61,381 nucleotides of DNA from Candolleomyces eurysporus (taxonomy: Eukaryota > Basidiomycota > Agaricomycetes > Agaricales > Psathyrellaceae). The notes beneath the pieces were generated by a model. It saw only the letters and a program-made list of their open reading frames with translations. It was not told where the DNA came from and ran no database searches. The stretch spans positions 1 through 61,381 of the forward strand of contig JANBPK010001073.1 in the NCBI GenBank assembly GCA_027579435.1, in the 5' to 3' direction. Numbering within the stretch: the stretch's first letter is position 1; the number at the start of each line of letters is the position of its first letter. Below are positions 11,606-23,076 of the stretch, piece by piece. The position numbers and the translations under genes were made by a program.

Positions 11606-11760
11606 ACAGGCAAAAAACAGGCAAATGGCCAACAAGCCGGCAGGCAAACAGGCAAACAGGCGCAACAGGCCAACGGGCATACAGGCAAATGGGCACAACA
11701 GGCCGACAGGCATACGGGCAAACAGGCACAACGGGCCAACAGGCAGACGGGCAGGCCGGG
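11606..11760. repeat. 33-bp minisatellite inside gag
   Basis: Units of 33 bp are seen at 11639-11671, 11672-11704 and 11705-11737, with degenerate partial copies on both sides. Each ends in a CAACAGGCC-like word. In one minus-strand frame this gives an 11-residue period (PVGLLxxFACM type). The period is a multiple of three, so expansion would not shift the frame. Confidence 0.85.
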
Positions 11761-11834
11761 CGGTCGGGCAAGTTGGGCATGACGAGCAGAATTGACCGTC
11801 TGACGACCACGAAACTTTTGGACAAAACACACGG

Positions 11835-12776
11835 TTAGCGGATGACAGGATGCTGAGCAGTAATATGACAGACCTTAGCTTCTGTTAACTGAGCCTCCTT
11901 CATCCGGTATCTACGCACAGCTTCTTCATGGGCACGATTCAATGCCTCTGGCTTGAAAACTGACAAGTCAGGCGCGCTTTCGTTGTGTAGGATGTGCTGG
12001 TGCCATGCTCGCCGCTGCTGGGCCTGGTAGATGAGTAAGGCGCGCCTGTCGCACCCCGTTGGGTCAAGGGTTGAGTTCCAAGGGTGTAGGTGAACGTTGC
12101 TCCAGAAGCGAGCGAACATTTGCACACGGTCTTGGGGCCAGCCGGAATTTGCCATGGCGTTGAGCGCTCTGAGGTAACTTGCAGTAAAGTCTTCCCAGGA
12201 CAGGTCCTCGTCCTTTACGAGAACCTTGGAGGCTTTCAACGTGGCGGATGGGACCATTGACATCTGTCCATGGTTGCCCTGGACCATCGAAAAGGTCTGG
12301 GACTGTATGGAGCCCAACTCATGGACCGTGTTGAGAATCCCTTGATCCGAGGTGTACCAAAGCTCGACGTACTCCGCCTTCTTGAATTTCTGCATCACCG
12401 CATGCGGGAGTTCGACCATGGGACGGTCCGGCATCCCTACGCCCTCCTGAATCAGCATGTACTTCGCTCTGTTCTTTTGGTTTTCTTCCTTGAGCGCAGT
12501 CTCCAACTCCTCCCTCGCAGTAGCGGTGCGACGTTCTTCGGCTTCTTTAGCGGCCATCGCAGCATCGGCCTCGGTTGCTGCCCTATCGTCGATTTGCTGT
12601 TGCCATCGCTGTTTGGCTAAGGCGTTAGACGCCTCCCACGATGCCCGAAGGATAGTCGCCGCATCTTCGCCCGATAATCCCTTGTCCACTAGGGGCTGCT
12701 GAGTGGCTTGATAGACATCTGAGGCGAAGTCGGGGCAGACTTCGAGATTGGGATCATTAACGATGATACCGGCCAT
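11835..12776 (-). CDS. DIRS-like element gag protein (N-terminal part)
   Basis: Open frame of 313 aa beginning MAGIIVNDPNLEVCPDF. An Ala/Glu/Lys-rich segment around residues 70-110 looks like a coiled coil. A conserved region follows with ELPHAVMQKFKKAEYVELWY, SWEDFTASYLRALNAMANSG and RFWSNVHLHPWNS. The start is confirmed by the second copy at 60461, which has the same Met and the same upstream leader. No known enzyme motif is present; the position before a DIRS-type RT and the SR-rich/zinc-knuckle continuation argue for a capsid/nucleocapsid role. The last ten or so residues are probably intron read-through. Confidence 0.75.
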   Translation of the reverse strand: MAGIIVNDPNLEVCPDFASDVYQATQQPLVDKGLSGEDAATILRASWEASNALAKQRWQQQIDDRAATEADAAMAAKEAEERRTATAREELETALKEENQKNRAKYMLIQEGVGMPDRPMVELPHAVMQKFKKAEYVELWYTSDQGILNTVHELGSIQSQTFSMVQGNHGQMSMVPSATLKASKVLVKDEDLSWEDFTASYLRALNAMANSGWPQDRVQMFARFWSNVHLHPWNSTLDPTGCDRRALLIYQAQQRRAWHQHILHNESAPDLSVFKPEALNRAHEEAVRRYRMKEAQLTEAKVCHITAQHPVIR

Positions 12777-12973
12777 CGTGATAGATAAAATAGTGTAGGG
12801 TATTCAAGAGTAAAGAGAATTATCTTTTTCTTGTTGAAATAATGCTCTACGGGCTGGTAGAGCTTCTGGATTCTCGAGATGTGCATGGTGAGAAGCAAAG
12901 AAGTTTGCCGATCACCATGCTGACTCATGTTGTAGACCTCACTCTCCGGTCATTACATTCACCGAGACTATCA
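12777..12973 (-). promoter_or_regulatory. 5' leader of the DIRS-like element
   Basis: This 197-bp segment is shared with the leader of the second copy (60261-60460), including ATCTCGAGAATCCAGAAG and TTTTATCTATCACGATGGC before the start codon. Conservation up to the exact boundary suggests it is the transcribed leader or promoter of the element. Confidence 0.55.
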
Positions 12974-12993
12974 ACTAACACTGCAAGAACGAT
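12974..12993. repeat. 20-bp direct repeat, right copy
   Basis: Identical to 9683-9702; see the left copy. It touches the first base of the element leader. Confidence 0.85.
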
Positions 12994-13927
12994 TGGGTTC
13001 TCCCATGTGTGACATTGCCGTGACACTGTGGTAGATAGAATGTCTATTCCGGCTTTGTCAGCACTGTGGGACCTCAGGTGGCATAGACAAGACACTGAGA
13101 CCATGCGGCATCCATAGTATCGGCGTGTGATGGTCGGAGACATGTCCTGTTTATCCGGCCGATATATGTCAGGGCCAAAATCAAAACATGGACTTTGTTT
13201 TGGGCAGATAAAAAATCTATGTCGTTCCGATGCCGGCACTATGCCACCCCCCTGAANGCATGGAAGAGAAAGATTGTTTGTTTTCGCCAATGTGTCCGAT
13301 ATGTAACCTCTGATGCCACTGACGAATAAGGAATTATGCGATCACCTTTGTTACGAGTATGTTGCCTTCGGGCCCACGGTGGTCGCATTTTCTATGCAGT
13401 CACTGTATTTTCAATGAGAGAATTGCAGAAACACACGGTAAACTTGTTTTAATAGACTACTGGAGGCATACTTGTGTAATTTGAGGGAAATTTTCTCTGC
13501 CTCGACGACGTAAAAAAAGAAATGGCGCACATCGACCTTTGAGGCATCCCAATCTGGTAACTCCCGGCGGATGCACATGATCAAGCGAATGACAGCATAC
13601 CCTTGCTAGCATTCGGTTGTCTTTCTTTGCCTTCAACCACCACGTCCCAGCCTCATGCCCTTTCATCTCCTCGACTTCAATTAACCATGTTAATTCTTGC
13701 TTTGCTGATCCACCCCGGACATTGGCGCCCAGGACTCTGGCGGCTCTTTCAGCCTTTCCTCGGGTAATCTCTTTGGTTCAGTTGCCTGTTTCCTCCCGCA
13801 TTCTTGCTCTTTCAACGTCACAGGTGAGCTCCTTTCACCCCTCCAAATTCTAGAATCAATTTTCTCTCTATTTAAGTGAGTCTTCTCTTCTTTCCCCCTC
13901 GGTATTCTCCCCCTCCCCAACTCAAGC
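12994..13927. other. Intergenic region upstream of the RING gene
   Basis: No gene supported. The last 120 bp before 13928 are pyrimidine-rich, as is common in fungal promoters, with TCTATTTAAGTGAG at about 13867-13880 as a possible TATA-like element for the RING gene. Confidence 0.4.
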
Positions 13928-14785
13928 ATGTCTTCCCTCCCATCCTGCAGCGTCTGCACCAATGCGATCCACCCGATCGATAGGCCTGCCAAACACATTG
14001 TGTGTGGTCACGTCTTCTGCTCGGAGTGTATCTTCCAGCTCATCATCGAAGAAAAGTCTTGTCCTTACAAGTGCCAATCTGGTGCCCGCCTTCAATTCCG
14101 GGGTGCTCGTACTCTACCCTTCTCTATCGTTTCTACGAGCGAGTCTGAGGACTATACGGCCGTCCTAGGGTATGTACATCTCTTTATGCCTCTGTCTCAC
14201 ATTTTTTNGAGCTTGTTGCAGAGTTATACAAGCGGTTTCCCTGCAACGCCAAAATCTTCAGCAACTCGCAGACAACAACTCGAAGCGCATCAAAATACTC
14301 AGCGCATGCATTACTAACCAGACTTCAAGCCTATCTCGATTTGCTGCTAGTACTCGCAAAGCCACTGCTAATCAGAAGGAGGCCTTGCAACGCCTTGGTG
14401 GAACTGAGGGTCGTCTGTTGCAGGAAATCGAACGCGAGAAGACCTTACTCGCGGAATTGGCTGCGGCTCAGCATCGGGTGAGTCTACCCGCTGACAAGTC
14501 TCCTTAGCTTATCGCTCACCCTCCCTTCTTCAAGCTCTCCCAGGTGAAAGCTTCCCTTTCAAAGGCTCGATCCTCGAACATTCTTTGTGGACTCGGAGCT
14601 GCTGGCAAAGGTATTCCCCTGACTCCTGGCCTTGCAGGTATGATATCCTTTTGTTTCCTTGAATCCCTCTATAATTTGTTTATCTATTAGATGCTGCGAG
14701 CGTTCTTTGTAAACGAAAGCGAGACCACACAAGCCTGTCCAAACACTATGACCCCCGCCCCACACGCCGCAGGCGCATCGCCTGA
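13928..14785 (+). CDS. RING-finger / coiled-coil protein, 228 aa
   Basis: Four exons join in phase: 13928-14169, 14222-14477, 14544-14637 and 14691-14785. Residues 7-50 form a RING-type zinc finger: CSVC, then CGHVFCSEC, then CPYKC. RINGs of this kind usually mark ubiquitin or SUMO E3 ligases. Exon 2 encodes a long Gln/Leu/Glu-rich helix that should be a coiled coil. The C-terminus is strongly basic (CKRKRDH and RPTRRRRIA), fitting a nuclear localisation signal. The N in intron 1 does not affect coding. Two related genes lie at 25925-26737 and 28330-28999. The layout RING, coiled coil, basic tail resembles Zip3/HEI10-type E3s, but this is analogy only. It lies directly upstream of the Tnp2 gene and could be a passenger of that transposon. 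Confidence 0.8.
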
Positions 14786-15034
14786 TGCCTTCATCACCTC
14801 ACTATGTATAAAGATGACTTGTTATGAAATGTGTTCTGAATCATATATTTTTCTTTTTTTTTGCTCAACTGTTCTATGCAGCCTCATGTATTTTGTCACG
14901 ACTCGTTACGATATGATAGATTTCCGTTTCATTTCTCAGTTCCGTTGCTTGATCCGAGAACGGTAGTACAGTGAGGGTTTGATGGGCCCGTCATCACGTT
15001 TGTTTTGTTTTCTAACCTTCGTCCTATTTGTCTC
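14786..15034. other. Short intergenic gap
   Basis: AT-rich gap between the RING gene and the Tnp2 gene on the same strand. No clear CACTA-type terminal inverted repeat could be identified by eye here. Confidence 0.4.
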
Positions 15035-18000
15035 ATGCCGGATTACGATAAACTTTGCCTATGCAAAAAATGTGTCGCTCGGGAGGTCGGAGGCGTCTGG
15101 GTCTCTGCCCACACCTATCAAATTCACCAGAAAAAGCGACCGCTTGATCCGAGTTTGGTGGACTGGGAGGTGGTTAACAGGTCAGACGATTGTTGGTTCG
15201 TGTCTGCATTCTTTGGAGATCGAGGGGTCCATTGACTCAGGAACTAGCCAAAGCTCATTGACCAGCTCTGAGCCTACTCAGGAACTGCCTGTACAGAACC
15301 TCTCCGGGCTCTCGATCGTTGATGCCCGTTTGCAGTTGCAAGAAATCCGTTACAAGTTGCTCGCTCGTCCGACGTTCGCCAAACCACAAAGCCTGGTCTT
15401 TGCAAGTCGCCACAAATATCCGATCGACCCTTCTGCCAATCATGATGGGTATACTTATCGTGGAATTTTCAATCATGCACCATACGACCTGATCCAATGC
15501 CCGGCAAACTCTCTCTTTTTGAGGCAGGAAGCTCAGCTGCATGAGTGGGCCATACAGCTACAATCACTCCAACTGTTGTATTCCGATCCGAACTATCAGT
15601 TGTCGTGTCAATCCCTTGGAAAGCAGGTAATCGATGGGCTCAACCAACTATTCAAATGGAAATTGGAGATTTATCTCAAGCAACATGTTCCACCTCATAC
15701 ACCAACCATGGAATGGCCAAATCATGGTCTCGCCCCTACTCCCCAAGGTACCGAGGCTGTTAACACTCCGCCTGTAATTGAATCTAGTGAGTACAGTCGC
15801 TCTTGATTTGGGCTGGGGCATGTAGTAATTATTGTCTCAACTCAGCTCGGTATCTTCAAATTTACGATTGTGGTGCCAACGATCCTCTCTACCTCAAGTT
15901 TGTTCTGGGTGCTGTCATCCTGGTACTCATACTCAACATTGTCTTTAATGTCCCTCAAAGCGTCTGTGAGGTGGTCCTAGCCCTTGGGCACGATCAGTTG
16001 GATGGCCTTGGAGGCCTAATCAATAAGGAGCATCTGCAGTATCTCTCCAAGCTCCTACCAAAGACTGTGAAGGGTGCCTTGGCGGCTTTTGATCTAGACC
16101 CAACAGTCAGGCGATACCTGGTTTGCCCTCAATGCTACGGAATAGTTCCAAAGGAAGGGAATTACCCCAAAAGTTGCCCTCACCGAGAAGCTCCAGATTC
16201 CCCTCCTTGCAATGAGAAGCTGGTCAGGACGGATTTCCAAGAAACCGGGCGGGACACGGATCGCCCAATCAAGGAGTACATTCACCAATCCTTTCCAGAA
16301 TGGCTCGGCCGATTTCTTTGCCGCCCCGATGTTGAGGCCAATCTCGACCGTCGAAAGGCAGAGTTCAAGGAAAAGGCCCAAGGACACTCAACATTGGTGT
16401 ACGACATCCTAGAATCGAAGGCTATTCAAGAGTTCGCCTGGCCAGATGGCAAAGCCTTTTTCGATTGCCCTGACGATGAATTCAAGCTCTTTTTTGCTCT
16501 GTCAGGCGATGGTTTCAACCCTTTTTCGAACAAGGAAGCAAAGCAGACAGTTACTTCAACAGGTCTATATCTTTTTTGCCTCAATCTACCATTGGAAGAG
16601 CGCCAAAAACCGGAGAACGTGTACCTCGCTGGCGTCATCCTGGGCCCTGATAAGCCATCAACTTCTCAAATCAACCATTATATTTCCCTCATTGTTGACG
16701 ACTTCCTGCCGTGTTGGAAAACCGGGGTGCGCTACACTCGTACATGGAAACGACCAGCCGGTGCGTTAGCGCGCACCGCTCTTATGCCTGTTTTAGCCGA
16801 CGCACTTGGTATCCGCCAACTGTGCGGATATGGCGCTGTCACATCACAGTTCTTCTGCACTTTTTGCTGGCTTCCGATCAGTGACCTCGAGAATTTTGAC
16901 AAGACCTCCTGGCCAAGTAGGAATTTGGATTCCCACCGCTACTGGGCAGAACAGTGGAAGGACGCAGATAGTTCCTCAAGGACCAAACTGTTCCGCGAGC
17001 ATGGTCTTCACTATACTCCCCTCCTTCAACTACCCTACTTCAATCCCCCACTGTTCTCTATTGTCGACACAATGCACAACCTACTCACTGGGCTTCTTAT
17101 GAGACATTGCAGGAATATCTGGGGAATGGACCTCGAGATTGAAGCCGGGGAAGGAGAGTTTGCTCCAGGGAGGGCTATTCTTTCACAGCCATCATCAGAG
17201 GCCATGCGGAAGGCAAGGAGGCTAGTCTAGTTGGGCAATTTCAAAGGTTTGATTAAAACTCGTCAGGAAGCTCTTTTTCACTTATGCCTTGAGCTGGACC
17301 TCCAACGTGGCAGGAGGAAAAAGGACTGGATTAGAGAGTTGTTGCGCTGGGTGGGGTTCACTTCTCTTCCTAGTGGATCTTGTGGCTGATATACAGTCAT
17401 GTAGCGCAAGGAACAAGGTGCATTCATTGTAGACCCACGCTGGGAAGCTGAGGAGACAACACATCAAGATAACGAAGCAACTCAAATTGCTCCCCTGTCC
17501 CGAACATACCAAATCATGCCGCCGACATCAGTTCCAACCCCTCCAACATCGACTGTGCGTCCTACTATGGTGGGGACTTCCAATCAGCCAATACTGGGTC
17601 TGCTGCCCGCATGTTACTCTGTAACCGTAGCCCTCCCTGAAATATTTCAGGCGCCGTTGGCATTACCTGCAGAAGCATCAGCAGAACAGATTGATGCGGG
17701 AGAGGATGCCCTTGCCCGTGGGTTGAAGTTGGGTGCCTTAAAAAGTGCAGTCCTTCTTACGCTGTGTGCGCGCCGTGGAATCTCGCTACCAGCAAAAACA
17801 AAGAAGAAGGAAATGGTTGCCACTTTGGAAAAATGGGTGAGTTTCAAGCCTTGTTAAACGTGGACATTTTACTCAGCAACGGTCTTCAGAGGTCCCAGAA
17901 CCCAGTCCCCCCNAAGTCGAGAAAAGGGAAAACGGAAAAAAAGGGCAGCAACAGTCGTTCTCGGGAACGCGGTCCTCACAGCCGTTGCTGAAGATATGAG

Positions 18001-19434
18001 AAAGATGGTACTTCCCAGATGGGTAAACCCTGCTCCAATTCGAGCTGGCCAAAAGAAACACGGGAAACTCAGCGCCGACCAATGGAGGAGCTTCTGCTCA
18101 TTGCATCTGGTCGTAATGCTCATCCGGCTCTGGGGACGCCAGCCAAAGGATTCGAGATGGCATAAAATGCTCACTAATTTCCTGGACCTTGTCAAAGCGG
18201 TCGAGGTTGGAAGCATGCTGGTCACATCCCAAGATCATATTTCCGCATACGAGACGCTCATGACAAGGTATTTGGTGACGATGAAGGCCATGTACAAGGA
18301 AGCCATGATCGTACCGAACCACCATTTTGCATTGCATACTCCTGACTTTCAGGAGGCTTGGGGGCCATCGCCTCAGGCGCGAGGATTTGGATGGGAGCGT
18401 TTCAACTATGCCCTTCAAAAAATGAATACAAATAAACGCTTTGGTGAGTGTCCTTTCTGCATTGAAAACCTTTCCTCATTGACGTGCCAATGCCATTGTT
18501 CAGGTGATATTGAGAAATCTTATATGTACACAGCATCGTGCTGCTCAAACCTCCTCTCGTTATTGTCGCTGGAGAGCATGCGGCAGATCATTACCAAAAT
18601 GTATGCCCGCCTACAAAAGGTTCTTCACCCAGATGGTCGTGGCACTCGACTTGTCGACTTTCTGGGTCAACCCCCCACTGTTCCATCAAACATAACAAGT
18701 CGGAAAGCCGGCAAAATCTCGATCCTCTCTGACAAAGATATTTCAAGCTTGGCAGCACTGCTTAACTCGGAGCCCAGTCTCAACTGCACATACCTTCCAG
18801 AGTCTCTATACGCCACCCCTCTCCCAACCATTCGCCCGGTACACTCGACAGCATGGATTTTGACCTCCTTAAAGCATCAAGGTATCACATATCGACCTTT
18901 TCCCCAGTCTCTTGGAGACAGCAATATCCTTGTCCGGGACAACAGTGCGGCTGATGGGTACCGACCGGCACGACTTGAGAAGATTTTTACCCACTGTAGA
19001 GATGTTCCTGGGCAAGGGGAAGTAGAAGAAGTGTTTTGCAATATCTGCTACCTCACCCCACTGCCCACGATCCTCGGAGAGCAGGATTGGTTTCAGGAAT
19101 TTCGTCCCACTGGCGGTTCATTGTGGTCCTGCAAATACGAGGCATCATGCGTGATCAAATCCTCACAAATTCTTTGCCATTTCGCCCAAACAAGGTTGGA
19201 GGAATTGGACACTGGGTTCCCAATCCCTACATTTCATGTTTTACCTTTGGATCGAGTACGTATCTTACCTTTATTTCTCGAGTTGGTGATCCACTAACTT
19301 GGCTAAAGTTGAAAACACAGATCGAGGACAGTGGCTCTCCCATTAGAGACCGCGCATTTGATATATTGGCCGATGACAGTGACGACAATGAGGAAGATGA
19401 AGGGATGGATGAGGAGGAAATGGATATCGGATGA
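15035..19434 (+). pseudogene. CACTA/EnSpm Tnp2-type transposase, interrupted
   Basis: The gene starts at ATG 15035 (MPDYDKLCLCKKCVARE, a small Cys motif typical for this family). Introns at about 15170-15224 and 15787-15845 lead to a long exon (15846-17226). That exon carries a hydrophobic segment, the zinc-like CPQCYG...CPHRE, and the Transposase_21 core: FALSGDGFNPFSNK, NLPLEERQKPENVYLAG, GVRYTRTWKRPAG, FCTFCWLP and FSIVDTMHNLLTGLLMRHCRNIWGM. A TAG at 17228-17230 interrupts the frame. Homology continues through a SAP-like LKSAVLLTLCARRGISLPAK (17660-17836), WVNPAPIRAG..K (18000 on), HHFALHTPDFQEAWGP and an acidic C-terminus ending at 19434. A frame change at N 17913 lies in a C run and is probably a consensus error. 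Tnp2 excises and inserts CACTA elements; the TAG makes this copy unlikely to be active unless it is also an error. Confidence 0.85.
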
Positions 19435-19564
19435 ATTCAGTACGGAAGAAACAGAGGTTAGATAATTACAGTACACAAATATATAGAAACGATTTCACAA
19501 AAGGAAAAGGAAGAGAAAACAAAACGAAGGAGATCATAATTCGAATGTAGGCGGCTGAATCTAC

Positions 19565-20585
19565 AGCTTAACGGCGCCAAATTGGTTCTCCTGATTGACG
19601 AAGCTGAAGCGTAAGAACGCGGTTCATGGGGTGGTGTTGACCTTCGTAACTCTCGACCCAGACACCGTCCACATCCTGCATCCAGATTTGATGACCGCTA
19701 TGATGGAAATGAAGATAAAGAGTGCCCGGTTCTGCTGACACGGTCAAGGGTGGTTTCGCGATAGGGGTTGCAGAGCAGGATTCGAGCCAGACAGTTCCTG
19801 TTCCAACAGGTTGGACAGACTGGAACCGGCAAGGCTCGGGAAAGGGCGAATAGGATGACGAAGGCTTGCTTGAAGAAGTCCTGGGGGTGGAGCTTGAAGA
19901 CGTCAACACAACCTGACTGTCCTTGTTGGTGTTGGCCTTCTTGAACCAGGGAGGCAAAGTTGAAATTCCACCAGGCTGGGCAGCGATGGGTTCGGCGACG
20001 GTGGTGGTCCATGGGTTGAAGAAAAAACTTGAGGATTGAAGGGGGGACACTGAGGATGCCTGTCCCGTGGCGTATGTCCAAGGATCTCTTGGTTCAGCTC
20101 GCTCGCTGATCGGAGGGCGGGAAGGGGTGTCTTCGAGTGCTGGCACAGTGCCATTGGAAGGGGATGCGATGATCCGGCCAGTGCCTATGGCCGTCGATGC
20201 ACGGAAAGAGAATCGTCTACGATCCATTGATTTTCCCTGTGGCATTGTCAAGAATACGAACTCTCCACGATTACCGGAGATGGCACGCACCATGACACCC
20301 GGTTTCTTGACCGAAAACATGGATGTACTGCAAAGGACTTGCATCTCGTTCAGCGACTTGGGAGCCACATTGGACCGTAAGGAGAACCTCCTTTGCCTGC
20401 GAAGGGATGAGACCTTGCCCTTCTGGGATACAGTGAGCATGTACTTGCACAACATCCAAGCCAGAATGTATCATACCTGCTTTGGTGGTGTACCGAGCCT
20501 CGACGACGGTAAGATATGGACACTCCTGCGACGACACGGAGTTACTCCCATAGGGACAGGACTTCTGTGGAAAGATGGTGGCCAT
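19565..20585 (-). CDS. Unknown Ser/Pro/Thr-rich protein beside the Tnp2 gene
   Basis: A 295-codon open frame (19568-20455) ends at the stop just before 19568. Its middle is rich in Ser, Pro and Thr. Its C-terminal 60 residues look folded, with LYLHFHHSGHQIWMQDVDG and a VLTLQLRQSGEPIWRR end. Upstream, in another frame, a start at 20585 encodes MATIFPQKSCPYGSNS and ECPYLTVVEARYTTKAG, followed by a good intron donor (GTATGA). The likely protein joins this first exon to the long frame, but I could not find a phase-consistent splice. It is convergent with the Tnp2 gene (gap of about 130 bp) and may be a second gene of that transposon. I do not recognise a domain, so no function is assigned. Confidence 0.5.
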
Positions 20586-20818
20586 TAAAGATTAAGTCAT
20601 GGGAGTAGGTAGTGGCACAAAACAATGGTACGAAACAAAAAGTATCTGGATATTCCAGATTCAGTATCTTCTGTAGGTTGCCTTTTCGCAGGAAGGGTCC
20701 ACGTGACCATCATGGAATGGATTTCATTGTTGATCTGTTCCTTTCTCTTGCCCGTTCCTTTCTGCGTCTACTTAAAATGCTGGAGAGCCGCTCTTCATCT
20801 TTCTCCCTCAACCATAAT

Positions 20819-23076
20819 AATGCCTGCGGATACTGGTGAGTTCTTCGTTTTGTAGTTATCTCTGCTTCTCACTCGTAAAATTCTCAGCGATGGACGAAAC
20901 AAACTTCGATGACGGCGATAGCAGAGTATGTTGACAGGTTTCTTCCGGCTTTGCGGAGCAGCACCACTCAATCTCGCTCTCGCTTGCTCTAGGAAACGAC
21001 TCCCACTGCCTCAAATCCCGCTGCACCACCTCCCACAGGTCAAGAAACGGGCCAACAAGGCCAATTAACTCCATTTCCGGTGCGTTGATTCGTCCTAAGT
21101 TGCGACATATCGTCTCACACCGTTCTGTGCAGGGGTATCAGGGGTATCAGGGCTACCTCAGTGTCCCTCAACCACCTCCAGGTTCCGCTCTAGGGCCTCA
21201 GCCAGCTCACCCCGCCTATACCTCGCAGGCGCAGGGGCCTGCAAGCAACCCCGAATCATTCCAGCCTCAACACAGACACCCCGTCTATGTTCCCGTAGCC
21301 ATGAATACCCATCCACCTTCGCAGCACATGGTACGCCAGTTCTCTCTAGTCTAAACATATCTCTGATGCTTTACCTAGCCGTATTCGTACTATGGACCCT
21401 ACCACCAACTTCCTGGAATATCGCCCAGCGGCCCTTTCGTCCCTGCTGCGACTCCGAGCAATTATCAGTTCCATCACCAGGGAGGACCGTCAACGGCTCC
21501 AGCCATTCCACGACCATCTCACAACAGCTCTACAGCCGGAAATGTCTCGGACTCAGAGACTGGAACGACCACTGAAACTGAAAGTGTCACCACTAGCGCT
21601 GCCACAGGTCGCCCCAAGAAACGTCGATTAGCGCCTGCAGATGAACTCGAATATAAAGACAAAGGGAAAAGGCCAGAGCAGTCGTACAACAATCATCCAG
21701 TCCCCGATGTGGTGAGTAACAGCTGGTGGGGTTTGTCGAGAGTACATGGCTGACCATTGACCGATCAGGCTTTGCTTCAACAGCTCCAAGCTCAGTACTC
21801 TCAGATTGCTGAGCGACTCGATCATCTTTCCAATAATATCCGAACTCCTGTCTGTCCCCAGTACATTCACGTGACATCACCTAACCTTTGTCCCTTAGGA
21901 ACCCCAGCAAAATCTGACTGCTTCTGCGGAAGTAATGCAGCAGTTGATTCAAGACTTCAAAGAGAATACTGAAATTCTCCGAGAAGGGTTTCGGATGCAA
22001 GCGGCAAACAATGGGCCTGACGGTGAACCGAGAGGCGCAGCCGACAACATGGACATTGACCCATCCATTCAAACTTCCTCCCTGTCGAAGATCGAAATCA
22101 AGGAGGCCCCCATTGGTCGCACAGATGAATCTAAGGGAGTTGCAGTAAGTCTTCATTTCTCATCTTCATTTGCTTGAGGGTCGACGCTGACTCCAGTTCC
22201 CCAGCATATAGTTCGGGATTTTTTCAAGACTCTCCTCAAAGGGCACATTAGTACTTTTGACGACTGGCGTCCCACTGCAGAAGGCCCTGTCTGTACAGTT
22301 GAAGACTTCTGATTGGACTTCGAGAGGCCCCCCAACGCCCCCTGGAACAAGTTTGCGAAGATGGTTTTTCTGGATACGTTAATGACTCAAGAGTCCAACA
22401 AGCTGGCCATTTTCCAACCGCTGCTGGCCTACTTAGGGAAGCTTTACGTCTCCAATTTCAGAAATGCTCGTACCAAGTTCAAGTGGGAACTGAAGACAAA
22501 AATCGAGCGAGACGAACATCGGAAGCAGCATCGTCGTAACGAGCGCAAACGATGGGTCCGTGGTTTTAGCCAACTTTGTCTCGCTTGCGACTCATGGTTT
22601 TCAAGCTTTACTACCGCCGTATCCAAGCTGCCAAGCATTTCAGGGATACTAAGTGTCACCTCCCCATGGTTGCAGCTTATGGATGGGAGGGCATGAGCAC
22701 TGATGAAAGCAATCATGAAAACGGAACCAGCGGGCCATCCTATGTTATCATGCCGAAGAAGTGGAGGCACCCCAACGCTGACCAATGCCTCCGAACCCTG
22801 GACGGCCTTCATCGAGACACTCGTTTCCGACAAGATCGCTGCGTCACACCTGGCGCTCACCCTCATCTGCGGCACTTGGACGGTCGCAGCAAACCTTCTA
22901 CCAGGACCGTTTTACGAAAGCTTCCCACCAGCCTGTATAACCCGCAATGGCTGGAACGCCTCACCGACGCTGCAAAGGAAGCTCTCGGTATCACCGAAAC
23001 TATGGAGTATGACTTCTCCCACACCGCGGAGATCGAAGAGTACATATCACTTCCTCTCGAAAACTCCCTTTTCTGA
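20819..23076 (+). pseudogene. Pro/Gln-rich protein with 'GMSTDES' C-terminal domain, interrupted
   Basis: Short first exons (MPADT, then MDETNFDDGDS) are spliced through GT..AG introns into a Pro/Gln/Tyr-rich region near 21130-21330. Next come an acidic/basic linker with RPKKRRLAPADELEYKDKGK (nuclear-signal-like), a helical QLQAQYSQIAERLDHL segment near 21780, and a C-terminal block: APWNKFAKMVFLDTLM, LYYRRIQAAKHF, then YGWEGMSTDESNHE and a tail with TSLYNPQWLERLTD. I have seen this C-terminal GMSxDESDHE block in many agaricomycete hypothetical proteins, but its role is unknown to me. A TGA at 22310-22312, between EDF and LDFERPP, interrupts the conserved block. The gene could be a transposon passenger or a host gene. 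Confidence 0.6.

Larger units (their letters stand above)
9703..12973 (-). mobile_element. DIRS-like (tyrosine-recombinase-type) retroelement, 3'-truncated
   Basis: On the minus strand the element runs from a 197-bp leader (12777-12973) through gag (11835-12776), an SR-rich zinc-finger region (about 11105-11590) and a reverse transcriptase/RNase H (9703-about 11150). It ends inside RNase H. No tyrosine recombinase, LTR or poly(A) is present. The outer 5' boundary is set by comparison with the second copy at 60261, where identity starts at the same base, TGATAGTCTCGG. A perfect 20-bp direct repeat brackets it. The order-level assignment rests on the RT type; an alternative would be another YR order such as Ngaro. 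Confidence 0.78.

Noticed and set aside
9684..11825. 713-codon minus-strand frame as a protein in its own right
   Set aside because: It is mostly an alternative frame over the DIRS-like RT/gag; the domains lie in the neighbouring frames. Only its last part carries RNase H sense, through the N-induced shift at 9762.
14786..15034. CACTA terminal repeat before the Tnp2 gene
   Set aside because: CTCACTATG near 14797 contains CACTA-like letters, but no matching inverted end was found downstream of 19434.
15846..17226. Assigning the large transposase at 15-19 kb to KDZ
   Set aside because: The FALSGDGFNPFSNK, YTRTWKRPAG and IVDTMHN blocks are those of Tnp2 (Transposase_21), not KDZ.
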